Assembly (NCBI GenBank): GCA_947589425.1
Contig: CANQAV010000011.1
Coordinates: 1-61,161, forward strand
From: Candidatus Gastranaerophilales bacterium
GTDB lineage: Bacteria; Cyanobacteriota; Vampirovibrionia; Gastranaerophilales; Gastranaerophilaceae
Length of the DNA stretch: 61,161 nt
Reading direction: 5' to 3'
The translations under genes and the position numbers were made by a program. Numbering within the stretch: the first letter of the stretch is position 1; each line of letters begins with the position of its first letter. The notes beneath the pieces are model-generated. The model saw only the letters and a list, made by a program, of their open reading frames with translations, did no database searches and was not told where the DNA came from. Below, in pieces: positions 7,736 to 17,393 of the stretch.

Positions 7736-9238
7736 TTATTTTCTTAAGTTTTTGTAGCTGAAATTGCCGTATATTGCGCAGCCAATAATTACCCATACGG
7801 GGAAGAGCACTGTACTTATATTAAATTGCCTAAGTGAAAATAACATTAACGTACAGCAGCATATAACCCCCAATATCGGAAATATCGGCACAAAAGGAAC
7901 TCTGAACGGTCTTTTTAAATCGGGCTCGGTTTTTCTCAAGATTATAACCGCAATACATATTGCAATAAATGACGTAAATGTTCCGTAATTGCATAATTGT
8001 GCCGAAATATTAATGTCCATAAATAAACTGCAAACAATTATTACTATACCGACTGTCCAGGTTAGTACATGCGGTGTTCTGTGTTTTTTATGTATAGCTC
8101 TTAAAACTCTCGGTAAAAATTTATCCCTCGACATGGAATACAATATTCTTGTTGAGGCAAGCTGGCATATTAAGAATACTGATGCCAATGCGCATACCGC
8201 CGCAAAAGATATTAATCCTGCAAGGCTGTCTTTGTTAATCATATGCAGTGCAGCGGCAATCGGTGCTGTCGGGTTTATTTGGTTAATCGGAACAATACCC
8301 GTCAAAACAAGCGCAACGCTTATATATAAAATTGTACAAAATGTAAGTGTACCTAAAATAGCTCTTGGAATATCTTTTTGCGGATTTTGAGTTTCTTCTG
8401 CCGCTGTTGAGATTGCATCAAATCCTATGTATGCAAAAAATATTATAAATGCGCCCATAAATATCCCGCTTAAACCGTTCGGAGCAAAGGGCACCCAATT
8501 TTGCGGTTTGACATAAAAAATTCCGACAGCAATGAATGATATTATCATAAGTAAATTTGCACATACCATTATGGTTGCAAATCTGGCAGATTCTTTTACT
8601 CCTTTAATTAATATTATGGTTGTCAAAAGTGTTAAAAATACAACCGGAAGATTAATTGCAAAAGGGATTTTGTCAAATAAAAACGGCATTTTATCATGAA
8701 CATCCATTCCATATCTGTCACAAAGTGCATAAATTGAACGGATATCAGACCTTAACCAAATCGGAAAACCGACTATAAAATCAGGTAAATATTTTTCAAA
8801 CCCTTTTAAAAGCTGTGTTAAATATCCGCTCCATGCACTTGCAACGGCAATATTTCCTATTGCATAATTAAGCATTAATACCCAGCCGACAATCCATGCT
8901 GCAAATTCTCCCAATGATGCGTATGTATATGTATAGACACTGCCTGAAACAGGAATGATTGAAGCAACTTCACTGTAGCATAAGGCACTAAAAACACATG
9001 CAAGTGCGGCAAGAAGCATTGATATGATTATTGCCGGTCCTGCGCCCGGTGTTGCGGCATTACCCTGTATTGCCGTTCCAATTATTGTGAGTATTCCCGT
9101 GCCGACGATTGCACCTATACCTATTACAAACAAGTCAAAGACGTTAAGGGTTTTCTTAAGCGAGCCTTTTTTTGCATTGTCAATCAATTCAACTGCTCTT
9201 TTTCTTGTTGTTATGTTTTTAAAAATTTTTTTAAACAT
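7736..9238 (-). CDS. APC-family amino acid permease (second of tandem pair)
   Basis: About 500 residues, 12 or more hydrophobic segments. It starts with a cytoplasmic helix (KKGSLKKTLNVFDLFVIGIGAIVGTGI) carrying the APC motif G-x-G-x-x-x-G-x-G-I in TM1. The FFAYIGFDA-x-S-T-A-A-E-E segment of TM6-7 is typical of the cationic amino acid transporter/YfnA branch. An extracytoplasmic insert between TM4 and TM5 mentions two tryptophan-rich loops. The ATG shares one base with the stop of the upstream paralog (TAATG), so it is coupled. Substrate unknown. Confidence 0.9.
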   Translation of the reverse strand: MFKKIFKNITTRKRAVELIDNAKKGSLKKTLNVFDLFVIGIGAIVGTGILTIIGTAIQGNAATPGAGPAIIISMLLAALACVFSALCYSEVASIIPVSGSVYTYTYASLGEFAAWIVGWVLMLNYAIGNIAVASAWSGYLTQLLKGFEKYLPDFIVGFPIWLRSDIRSIYALCDRYGMDVHDKMPFLFDKIPFAINLPVVFLTLLTTIILIKGVKESARFATIMVCANLLMIISFIAVGIFYVKPQNWVPFAPNGLSGIFMGAFIIFFAYIGFDAISTAAEETQNPQKDIPRAILGTLTFCTILYISVALVLTGIVPINQINPTAPIAAALHMINKDSLAGLISFAAVCALASVFLICQLASTRILYSMSRDKFLPRVLRAIHKKHRTPHVLTWTVGIVIIVCSLFMDINISAQLCNYGTFTSFIAICIAVIILRKTEPDLKRPFRVPFVPIFPILGVICCCTLMLFSLRQFNISTVLFPVWVIIGCAIYGNFSYKNLRK

Positions 9239-10827
9239 TATTCGCACTCGCCGTTAACTTCATTTTGGGCTTCTCTTTGTCTGCCGTAGCTGTATAAGAA
9301 ATAGAATACTATTCCCATAATTACCCACACCGGAAAGATTATTCTTGAGGTTTTGAGGAATTTCATAGAATATAACATCAATCCCCCGCAGCAAAATATT
9401 CCCGCAAGCGGTACAAAGGGTGAAAAAGGTGTCCTGAAAGGACGAGGTCTTTTTGGGTCGGTTTTTCTTAAAATTAATACCGCAACGCAAACTATTATAA
9501 ATGATGCAAAAGTGCCGAAATTACACAGTTCGGCAGCTGTTGATATGTTCAAAAACAGTGAGCCGATTATGCATATAATTCCGACAATAATTGTAAGTAT
9601 GTGCGGTGTTTTGTATTTCGGGTGTATTGTCTGCAATATTCCGGGTAAAAATCTGTCTCTTGACATAGCAAGCAATACTCTTGTGCCCGCCAGCATAAGT
9701 ACAAGTAAAACAGAAGTCAGACCTGTCAGAGCACCTATTGAAATAAGTCCTGCTACCCAGTTTTGTCCGACCATTGTCATTGCGGATGCAATCGGAGCCT
9801 GTACATCAATTTTATCAATCGGAACAACACCGGTTAAAACAAGGGCAACAAGAACATATACAATTGTGCATACGGCAAGCGAGCCTATTATACCGATAGG
9901 AAGGTTTTTTTGAGGATTTTTTGTTTCTTCTGCGGCAGATGCAATTGCATCAAATCCGACATAAGCAAAAAATATTATAAATGCCCCCATAAATATTCCG
10001 CTCATTCCGTTTGGGGCAAAGGGCACCCAATTTTGCGGTTTTATATAAAACAGTCCGGTAATTATAAAAAGCCCGACAACTCCCAATTTTATTGCTACCA
10101 TTAAACCTGCCATTTTGGTAGATTCGGAAATTCCCTTTATTAATATCGCCATGATTATTAATGTTATAATAATTCCGGGAATATTTATACACAGTGGTAT
10201 ACCCGATATATTTGGTATGACGCTTGAAGGGTCTATGCCTTGCGAATTAAGCCGTGCAACTGCAGTGGAATAATCACTTATTAAATAAATCGGCGGATTA
10301 GTGAGCCAATCGGGTAAAAATTTTGAAAAACCTTTTATGAACTCCATAAAATATCCGCTCCAAGCACTTGCAACAGCAATGTAGCCCACCAAATATTCAA
10401 GCATTAATACCCAGCCTATTATCCAAGCCATAAACTCGCCCATGGTTGCATAAGTATATAAATATGCGCTTCCCGCAACCGGTATCATTGATGCAAATTC
10501 ACTGTAACAAAGCGCACTGAATACACATGCCAAAGATGCCAAAAGCATTGATACAATCAAGCCTGGTCCTGCTCCTTGAGCCTCTAAAGATCCTTTTGCC
10601 GCAATTCCCACAACGGTAAAAATGCCGCTGCCTATTATACCGCCAACGCCTAATATGATTAAATCTACGGCACCCAAAGTCTTTTTTAGACCTCCTTTGT
10701 CGGCTTGTTTAATCATGCTGTCGGGATTTTTGATTGTGGTCAGATTTTTAACAAATTTTGCCAAAACCCCCAACTCGGCTTGATATTCAGAATTTATTTC
10801 AAAATCCTGATTGTTGTTTTTGTTCAT
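9238..10827 (-). CDS. APC-family amino acid permease (first of tandem pair)
   Basis: A 529-residue paralog of the downstream gene, same topology and motifs (IILGVGGIIGSGIF in TM1, FFAYVGFDAIASAAEE). It has a longer ~40-residue cytoplasmic N-terminus. The two are clearly the product of a tandem duplication but have diverged, most strongly in the TM4-TM5 loop. It follows glyQ by ten bases, in the aroF-glyQ-permease-permease operon. The context suggests amino acid import, possibly of small or aromatic residues, but nothing in the sequence fixes the substrate. Confidence 0.9.
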   Translation of the reverse strand: MNKNNNQDFEINSEYQAELGVLAKFVKNLTTIKNPDSMIKQADKGGLKKTLGAVDLIILGVGGIIGSGIFTVVGIAAKGSLEAQGAGPGLIVSMLLASLACVFSALCYSEFASMIPVAGSAYLYTYATMGEFMAWIIGWVLMLEYLVGYIAVASAWSGYFMEFIKGFSKFLPDWLTNPPIYLISDYSTAVARLNSQGIDPSSVIPNISGIPLCINIPGIIITLIIMAILIKGISESTKMAGLMVAIKLGVVGLFIITGLFYIKPQNWVPFAPNGMSGIFMGAFIIFFAYVGFDAIASAAEETKNPQKNLPIGIIGSLAVCTIVYVLVALVLTGVVPIDKIDVQAPIASAMTMVGQNWVAGLISIGALTGLTSVLLVLMLAGTRVLLAMSRDRFLPGILQTIHPKYKTPHILTIIVGIICIIGSLFLNISTAAELCNFGTFASFIIVCVAVLILRKTDPKRPRPFRTPFSPFVPLAGIFCCGGLMLYSMKFLKTSRIIFPVWVIMGIVFYFLYSYGRQREAQNEVNGECE

Positions 10828-10837
10828 ATGCGTCTTT

Positions 10838-11713
10838 CTATTTTTTAATCAAAGGAAAACCTAATTTTTCTCTTTGTTCAACGTACAATTTTGCAACTTT
10901 GGCTGCAAGTGTTCTTACTCTGTTTATATAATTAATTCTTTCATCTTTGCTGATAACTCCTCTTGCATCAAGAAGGTTAAAAGTGTGCGAACATTTTAAA
11001 ACCCAATCATATGCAGGTAATACAATTCCATGTTCCATACAGCTGTTTGCTTCGTCAGATGCCAAATCAAACTGTTCAAAAAGTCTTTTTGGGTTTGAGT
11101 ATTCAAAGTTGTATTTTGATTGTTCAATTTCGTTTTGAAGGTAGATATCACCGTATTTAAGATTGTTATTCCAATCAATATCAAAAACACTGTCTTTGTT
11201 TTGAAGATACATAGCTATTCTTTCAAGTCCGTATGTAATCTCAAGAACAACAGGCTTAACTTCCAAACCGCCAACTTGCTGAAAATATGTAAATTGTGTT
11301 ATTTCCATGCCGTCAAGCCAAACTTCCCAGCCTACTCCCGCAGCACCTAATGTCGGAGATTCCCAATTGTCCTCAACAAATCTTACGTCATGTTTTTCTA
11401 AATCTATTCCCATGGCGGAAAGTGAATTTAAATATAAATCTTGCGAGTTTTCGGGAGACGGTTTTAAAATGACCTGATATTGAAAATAGTGTCCCAATCT
11501 GTTTGGATTTTCGCCATATCTGGCATCAGTCGGCCGCCTGCAAGGCTCCACCATTGCGCAATTAAAAGGCTCAGGTCCCAAAGCCCTCAAAAATGTTGCG
11601 GGATTCATTGTGCTTGCGCCTTTTTCAATATCATAGGGCTGTTGTATAACACAATTATTATCTGACCAATATTTTGACAAATTTAATATTAATTCTTGGA
11701 ATGTTAAAGCCAT
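10838..11713 (-). CDS. glyQ: glycyl-tRNA synthetase alpha subunit
   Basis: A 291-residue class II synthetase subunit of the bacterial alpha2beta2 enzyme; it carries the catalytic core that activates glycine. Near-complete family identity is visible in [40 protein letters not shown] and the [10 protein letters not shown] motif. The start at MALTFQ is chosen over an upstream in-frame ATA/ATG extension because AGGTGG lies just before it. The beta subunit glyS is not adjacent or elsewhere in the window. Instead two permease genes follow. Confidence 0.97.
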   Translation of the reverse strand: MALTFQELILNLSKYWSDNNCVIQQPYDIEKGASTMNPATFLRALGPEPFNCAMVEPCRRPTDARYGENPNRLGHYFQYQVILKPSPENSQDLYLNSLSAMGIDLEKHDVRFVEDNWESPTLGAAGVGWEVWLDGMEITQFTYFQQVGGLEVKPVVLEITYGLERIAMYLQNKDSVFDIDWNNNLKYGDIYLQNEIEQSKYNFEYSNPKRLFEQFDLASDEANSCMEHGIVLPAYDWVLKCSHTFNLLDARGVISKDERINYINRVRTLAAKVAKLYVEQREKLGFPLIKK

Positions 11714-11735
11714 TTTTCCACCTGATTTATTGTTG

Positions 11736-12773
11736 TTAAACATTATTTTTGTTATCGTAATCAATTCTTCCGATAAGCTTGTTAAATTGTTTTGTGACTT
11801 CTTTAAATTGATTTAAGTTTAAGCTTTGAGCACCGTCACACATTGCGTTATCGGGATCATGGTGAACTTCATACATTAATCCGTGTGCGCCCGCTACCAA
11901 AGCAGCTTTTCCCATAGGCTCAATAAGATATCTTTTTCCGGTAGCATGTGACGGGTCAACTATTATAGGAAGATGAGAATATTTTTTAATAATCGGGACT
12001 GCGGCAATATCAAGAACATTTCTTGAAAACTCGTTGTCGAAACCTTTAACCCCTCTTTCACATAAAATAACATTCGGGTTGCCGTTTGATACAACATATT
12101 CTGCTGCAAGCAGAAATTCTTTAATTGTTGCAGCGGGACCTCTTTTAATCATAACCGGTTTTTTAATTCGTCCCAATGCCTTTAAAAGCTTAAAATTTTG
12201 CATATTTCTTGCGCCGACCTGCAAAACATCCGCATATTTACTTAGAAGTTGTATATCCATAGTATCCATTACTTCCGTTACAACAAGAAGTCCCGTTTTT
12301 TCTCTTGCCTGTGCAAGATATTGAAGTCCTTTTTCTTCAAGTCCCTGAAAATCATAGGGGCTTGTTCTGGGTTTAAAAGCTCCTCCTCTTAAAAACTGGC
12401 AGCCCATTTCTTTTGCTGCCGTTGCAACTTTTAAAAGTCCGTCAAAATCTTTTTCAACCGAACATGGTCCAACCATTAACACGGGTCGTTCAAGTCCGCC
12501 TATTTTTACCCCGTTAGGAAATTTGATAACAGTATCATCAGGATGTGCCATACGTGAAACAAGCTTATATGCTTCCTGAATTTTTTTAACTTCACGAACA
12601 CCGTCCATTGCCGCAATATTTTCGCAATTTAAATGAGATTTATCGCCTATAACCGCAACAACATTTAAAAGTGCTCCGTTATTTACTTGTGTTTTAAGCC
12701 CTCTGTCTTCTATGTATTTTATAACTCTGTTCAACTGTTCAATAGTTGCATTATGCTCCATTACTATTATCAT
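11736..12773 (-). CDS. aroF: 3-deoxy-7-phosphoheptulonate (DAHP) synthase, type I beta
   Basis: A 345-residue enzyme making DAHP from PEP and erythrose-4-phosphate, first step of the shikimate pathway. Residues 1-70 are the ACT-like/ferredoxin-fold regulatory domain of the Thermotoga/Bacillus type ([21 protein letters not shown]). The TIM barrel follows, with [19 protein letters not shown], the metal/substrate motif KRG near residue 185, and DPSHATGKR. The N-terminal domain suggests feedback control by tyrosine or phenylalanine. GGAGAAAATTA precedes the chosen ATG. It heads the operon with glyQ 22 bases downstream. Confidence 0.95.
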   Translation of the reverse strand: MIIVMEHNATIEQLNRVIKYIEDRGLKTQVNNGALLNVVAVIGDKSHLNCENIAAMDGVREVKKIQEAYKLVSRMAHPDDTVIKFPNGVKIGGLERPVLMVGPCSVEKDFDGLLKVATAAKEMGCQFLRGGAFKPRTSPYDFQGLEEKGLQYLAQAREKTGLLVVTEVMDTMDIQLLSKYADVLQVGARNMQNFKLLKALGRIKKPVMIKRGPAATIKEFLLAAEYVVSNGNPNVILCERGVKGFDNEFSRNVLDIAAVPIIKKYSHLPIIVDPSHATGKRYLIEPMGKAALVAGAHGLMYEVHHDPDNAMCDGAQSLNLNQFKEVTKQFNKLIGRIDYDNKNNV

Positions 12774-12873
12774 TAATTTTCTCCAGTCAAATTTGTGCAT
12801 ATTTATTCAAACATAAACAATTTTTTATGTATATAAGTTATTAAGAAATGTTGTTTTGTGGTAGAATTTTGGT

Positions 12874-13359
12874 ATGGATAAACCTACTGTTACAATTTAT
12901 ACTGACGGAGCATGCTCAAATAATCCCGGCAAGGGCGGTTACGGATTGATATTGATGTATACAAATAAAGACGGTACGCTTTTTCAAAAAACCGCTTCAA
13001 AGGGTTTTAAAATGACTACAAATAACAGAATGGAACTTCTTGCGGTAATAGATGCTCTTTCAATGCTTAAAAAGCCTTGCAATATTAAACTTTATAGTGA
13101 TTCTAAATATGTGGTTGATGCCATAAACCAAAAATGGCTTGATGGCTGGATGAAGGCAAACTGGAAACTCGGAACAAAAAATCCGGTCAAAAATATCGAC
13201 CTTTGGAAAAAATTTACAGATGCAAAGAAAAACCATGATATAGAATTTATATGGGTTAAAGGACATAATTCAAATGAATTCAATGAAAAGTGTGACAAAA
13301 TGGCAACACAAGCGAGAAATTCTTCAAATTTATTTGATGATGAGGGTTTTATAGGATAG
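12874..13359 (+). CDS. rnhA: ribonuclease HI
   Basis: A 161-residue endonuclease degrading RNA in RNA-DNA hybrids. The DEDD catalytic set is visible: D in IYTDGACSNNPG, E in NNRMELLAVI, D in LYSDSKYV, and the final D in CDKMA. A tryptophan-rich handle (WLDGWMKANWK) is present. TAGAAT ends six bases before the ATG and there is no Shine-Dalgarno, so a leaderless mRNA is likely. Confidence 0.96.
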   Translation: MDKPTVTIYTDGACSNNPGKGGYGLILMYTNKDGTLFQKTASKGFKMTTNNRMELLAVIDALSMLKKPCNIKLYSDSKYVVDAINQKWLDGWMKANWKLGTKNPVKNIDLWKKFTDAKKNHDIEFIWVKGHNSNEFNEKCDKMATQARNSSNLFDDEGFIG

Positions 13360-13417
13360 TTTATTATTTTTTGCAATTTTATTTATTTACTAATATAATT
13401 ATTTTGTTGGAGGAATT

Positions 13418-13828
13418 TTGAAGTCGTATTTATTCTTTATTGTTTTATTCGTATTCGGTTTATGCCCATGTTATGCAATTCAATGGACAAAACTTGAAAC
13501 GCCGAGGGGTAAAGTTGTATATCTCGATACGGATAGTATAAGTGAAAACAGTGATTATTATTTTTATAATATAAAATTTCCAATTTCAAAAACAGAATCT
13601 CAAGTTGTTACGATTCAATCAAAGAAAAACGCTTCATTATCGGCAAGAATTAAAGTTTATGATGAAATTGAGTACAATAAATTAAACGGAGATTATGAAA
13701 ATATTCAAAAAAACATAACTTCAAAACTTGAGCCTGCGGTATACGGCTCTATGGTTAATGTCTGCCACAGACAAGTAAAACAGATTAAAAATGCAGATAA
13801 TAATATTAAGGGGATAGTGTATGAATAA
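13418..13828 (+). CDS. small exported protein of unknown function
   Basis: A 136-residue protein starting at TTG, five bases after a strong GGAGG. The N-terminus is a signal peptide (KSYLFFIVLFVFGLCPCYA, cleavage likely after Ala). The mature part is beta-rich and starts IQWTKLETPRGKVVYLDTDSI, like small periplasmic proteins that report surface or lipoprotein contexts; no family recognised. It overlaps the next gene by eight bases, so is coupled to the flavoprotein at 13821. Confidence 0.75.
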   Translation: MKSYLFFIVLFVFGLCPCYAIQWTKLETPRGKVVYLDTDSISENSDYYFYNIKFPISKTESQVVTIQSKKNASLSARIKVYDEIEYNKLNGDYENIQKNITSKLEPAVYGSMVNVCHRQVKQIKNADNNIKGIVYE

Positions 13829-15320
13829 TGAGAAAGTTGCAGTAATTATCGGGGCAGGTCCTGCAGGATTGTCCTTGGCTTACGAATTAATTGAAAAAAA
13901 TTCCGATATAAAGCCTGTTATTATAGAAAAACTTCCTTGCGTCGGAGGGTTATCAAGGACTGTATATTTTGATAATTTGGGGGTTGAAATCGGTCCTCAC
14001 AGACTTCACACCAAAGATGAATATTTAAAATCCGTTTGGGAAAAAATGCTTCCTTTTCAGAATGCTCCCGCACCTGATGATATATATGCCAAAAGGAACA
14101 TAAAATACCCCGAAAAAGGACTTGATCCAAACACAAACGACAATGTTATGCTGATTAAAAGAAGATTTTCTACTATTATCTATAACAAAAAATTATTCCC
14201 ATACCCAATCAAGTTAAATTTCAATATTATAAAAAAACTCGGCTTTTTAACAACAATCAAAGCAGGTTTTAGCTATATTAAATCAATGTTTTTTAAGCTT
14301 GAAGAAAATTGTCTTGAAAACTTTATGGTTAATCGTTTCGGAAGAGTTTTATATAATATCTTTTTTAAAGATTACACAACAAAAGTATGGGGCGTAAGCC
14401 CGAAAATTCTTTCTGCCGAGTGGGGCTCGGAAAGAATCAGAAAGCTTTCTCTTTTAAAAACCGTTATGAATGCAATATTGTCGAATTTTAAATTTATAAA
14501 ATTCCAAAAAGAAGCTTCATTAATTGACCAATTTTATTATCCTAAATTCGGCTGCTCGCAGCTTTGGAATACCATGGCGGATTATATTGTTCAACACGGC
14601 GGTGAAATAATTTACAACAGCGAATTTGTTGATTTTGATACGGATAATGGTGAAATTAAATCAATGCACTACAAAAATAACGGCGAAATAAAAGAAATTA
14701 AAGGAGATTATTACATTTCATCAATTGCTATAAGTGACTTAATTAAAGGATTTTCTAACCCGCCTCAAGATGTTAAGGAAGATGCTCTTAACCTTCCCTA
14801 TCGTGACCATATTCTTGTAAGTTTCTACACAACCGAATTTAATATTGAAAATACGACCGATTTCCCAACGCCCAACAACAAAGCACCTGACAGCTGGATA
14901 TATTTACAGGAGCCTGATGCACTTGCCGCCAGATTTACAATCGTAAATAACTGGTCACCATGGCTGGTCGGTGATTTTAAAACAAACTATCTCTTGTCTC
15001 TTGAATATTTCACAAATGAGGGAGATGATTTTTGGAATAAATCCGATGATGAAATTATTGAAATTGCAAAAACAGAATGCCTAAAATATAATATTTGTCG
15101 TCCGAACAGCATCTTAAAAACCCATGTAATAAGGGAGCACAAAGCTTATCCTTCATATTGGGGCACCTATAAAAATATCAACAGAATTAAAGAATACTTT
15201 GCATCCTTTAGAAACCTAAGACTAATGGGCAGAAACGGTATTCACAGATATAACAATATGGATACCGCAATGATTAGCGGTATAAATGTAGCCAGAGAAA
15301 TTGCAAATAAGACTGAGTAA
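13821..15320 (+). CDS. FAD-dependent oxidoreductase, UDP-galactopyranose-mutase/amine-oxidase-like
   Basis: A 499-residue flavoprotein with an N-terminal dinucleotide site (VIIGAGPAGLSLAYEL) and E-K-x-x-x-x-G-G-L-S-R. The GVEIGPHRLHT motif is shared by the NAD(P)-binding Rossmann group that includes UDP-galactopyranose mutase and protoporphyrinogen-oxidase-like proteins in polysaccharide clusters. The C-terminal FAD contact LMGRNGIHRYNNMDTAM is typical. Placed between an exported protein and a zinc-ribbon membrane protein; a role in envelope glycan or lipid metabolism is plausible but not shown. Confidence 0.85.
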   Translation: MNNEKVAVIIGAGPAGLSLAYELIEKNSDIKPVIIEKLPCVGGLSRTVYFDNLGVEIGPHRLHTKDEYLKSVWEKMLPFQNAPAPDDIYAKRNIKYPEKGLDPNTNDNVMLIKRRFSTIIYNKKLFPYPIKLNFNIIKKLGFLTTIKAGFSYIKSMFFKLEENCLENFMVNRFGRVLYNIFFKDYTTKVWGVSPKILSAEWGSERIRKLSLLKTVMNAILSNFKFIKFQKEASLIDQFYYPKFGCSQLWNTMADYIVQHGGEIIYNSEFVDFDTDNGEIKSMHYKNNGEIKEIKGDYYISSIAISDLIKGFSNPPQDVKEDALNLPYRDHILVSFYTTEFNIENTTDFPTPNNKAPDSWIYLQEPDALAARFTIVNNWSPWLVGDFKTNYLLSLEYFTNEGDDFWNKSDDEIIEIAKTECLKYNICRPNSILKTHVIREHKAYPSYWGTYKNINRIKEYFASFRNLRLMGRNGIHRYNNMDTAMISGINVAREIANKTE

Positions 15321-15322
15321 TT

Positions 15323-17293
15323 ATGAGTAACAATGTTTGTCCAAAATGCGGTTATGAATACAATGAAGGCGATATCTACTGCGCCAAATGCGGTAATTTT
15401 TTGCATGAAAATGAAGAAGATAATCCAAAAAACAACAGCCAAGATATCGCTTTGGAAAATTTTAATACGCAGCAAAGTCCCCGGGAGCCAATTAAACATG
15501 ATAAAATTGAATTTTTTAATTCAAGCCGTGCTACGTTATTTGATAATTCAGTATTCAATTTTTTAGTTTACATACTTCTTATTACCTCTGTTTTATTCTC
15601 AACTACGTATTTCTTTCTTAATAATCATGAGCATAACAAGATTATGCTTAAATATAAAAATCTTGTTAATAATCCGCAGCAAATTCCTGCGCTTCGTGAG
15701 CCTTCTTCGCTTAAGGATTTGGTATATAATTTTAATGAAGTTGAGGATTTTTTAACTTTATATTTAATTCATTCCGAAAATTCACAAGGACGAAAAGAGC
15801 AAATATTTTCATCTTTTTTGAATGAATTTGATAAACTTCCGCACATCACGAACGAATCTTTGCTGACAGGCGACAGTGATTCTTGTAATAAGATTACTTC
15901 TAATTCAAAGCTTAAATTCTGTTCAAATAAAATTAAAAAACAAACTTCAAGTGTGGGTATAAATGTCTTTAGCTTAAATAATGTTCTTTATTTTTATCCT
16001 GACTACAAATTTATTGAAAAAAAATATTCAAAATTTCTAAGTTCAGATATGAAAAATTACATTGCCCTTCGGGCAAAATATAATATTCCGGTAAGCTTAG
16101 GTGTTGATTTATATATAAAACCTAAGAAGCTTGCGGATAAGCTTTGTGATTTTGAAGCCCTAATGAAAAAAACAAACAATGATTATATAAAAGAAAAAGC
16201 GCAATATATAGTTTACAACGATTTTAAGAAGTTTATCTTTATACCTTCAATTTATGAAACTACAACCCATGAAATGAAGTCCGAGTTTAAAAATGCATAC
16301 GCCTACTTTATCAACAACAAAAAACACTCGGATTTACGTCCCGTTGTTATGAACTATGTTGATAAACAAAAATTTTATACGGATGAGAACTTTACAAATG
16401 ACTATCCTTTTAAAGCAAGCGACTTGTCGTTTGAAGAAAATGTAAAAAATACAATGTTTCAAGATGTATTTTACCAATTAAGAAAAAGCATATTTTCAAC
16501 AAATTCTCAGTTTAAATTTGCTTTTGTTTTTAATTCCAAAAGTAAAAAGTGGCATAATTATACACAAAACATGAAAATTACGCCGGATGAATATGTTGTT
16601 TCTTTACAGGATGAAAACAATAATGTTTCAATATTTAATTCTTCCTACTCGCTTATGCAAGAATTGAATGTATTGAAAGATTCCGAGCTGTTCCTTGTTG
16701 ATACAGATTTATATGTGTTTAACAGAGATAAACTTGCAATTTCAAAAGTTATGTTTAACGGCAAGGTATTTATACTGACCAATTTGTCATCAAGCGACAT
16801 TATGTCGGTTTTCCCGGGGATTGATGTGATAAATATTGACTCTTATTCATCATATAACATTTTAATTGAAAAAGATAACACGAGAAAAGCCTACATTATC
16901 TTATCAAGATATTCTCAAGGCTTTGCTTCTTATGTTTTAACCCCACTAAAAGGTGAATACAAGCAAGGTGTCCTACCCAATATATTTATAATTGACGGCG
17001 TTGATGATGTTGTGCTGTCTTTTAAAAAATCAGGTGAAAGCGAGGATGACACAGCTCAAGAATCGCCCGCATATAATCTCATTATAAAAACACGTGGTTA
17101 TTACAGTCAAAAACAAGCTCCGCAAAATCCGGACTATGTTGACTATGACAGTGAAACTGCTAACAGTAATGAAGAAGAAATTGATAGTGAGCCAAATATA
17201 ATGCCAAAAATACTAAATCAAAATGAGGAAAATAATGCTCCGCTTCCCGAAGCTCCAAAACAACAAATTGAACCTCCTAAAGACAGCGATTAA
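15323..17293 (+). CDS. zinc-ribbon single-pass membrane protein, unknown function
   Basis: A 656-residue protein. Residues ~5-28 form a four-cysteine zinc ribbon (CPKCGYEYNEGDIYCAKCG). A single membrane helix at ~75-95 is followed by a large extracytoplasmic region of mixed alpha/beta character with no family I recognise. The last ~70 residues are acidic, Pro/Asn/Glu-rich and disordered. The layout (cytosolic zinc ribbon, one TM, large outside domain) resembles TcaA-type envelope proteins. Two bases separate it from the flavoprotein gene, so one operon. Confidence 0.7.
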   Translation: MSNNVCPKCGYEYNEGDIYCAKCGNFLHENEEDNPKNNSQDIALENFNTQQSPREPIKHDKIEFFNSSRATLFDNSVFNFLVYILLITSVLFSTTYFFLNNHEHNKIMLKYKNLVNNPQQIPALREPSSLKDLVYNFNEVEDFLTLYLIHSENSQGRKEQIFSSFLNEFDKLPHITNESLLTGDSDSCNKITSNSKLKFCSNKIKKQTSSVGINVFSLNNVLYFYPDYKFIEKKYSKFLSSDMKNYIALRAKYNIPVSLGVDLYIKPKKLADKLCDFEALMKKTNNDYIKEKAQYIVYNDFKKFIFIPSIYETTTHEMKSEFKNAYAYFINNKKHSDLRPVVMNYVDKQKFYTDENFTNDYPFKASDLSFEENVKNTMFQDVFYQLRKSIFSTNSQFKFAFVFNSKSKKWHNYTQNMKITPDEYVVSLQDENNNVSIFNSSYSLMQELNVLKDSELFLVDTDLYVFNRDKLAISKVMFNGKVFILTNLSSSDIMSVFPGIDVINIDSYSSYNILIEKDNTRKAYIILSRYSQGFASYVLTPLKGEYKQGVLPNIFIIDGVDDVVLSFKKSGESEDDTAQESPAYNLIIKTRGYYSQKQAPQNPDYVDYDSETANSNEEEIDSEPNIMPKILNQNEENNAPLPEAPKQQIEPPKDSD

Positions 17294-17338
17294 TTTTTGT
17301 TTATTATTGCTTTTATATTAATTTATAAATTTTATAGC

Positions 17339-17370
17339 AAAAACCCGATAATCTGTTTATCGGGTTTTTG
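17339..17370. terminator. bidirectional rho-independent terminator
   Basis: AAACCCGATAA/TTATCGGGTTT stem with T-run on the right and A-run on the left, between the convergent 15323 gene and ftsH. Confidence 0.92.
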
Positions 17371-17393
17371 TATTATTTACCATGAATTTAGTT

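Noticed and set aside
7736-10827. Tandem permeases as one gene split by a frameshift
   Set aside because: Both are complete with full sets of membrane segments and the same N-terminal motif, so they are a duplication.
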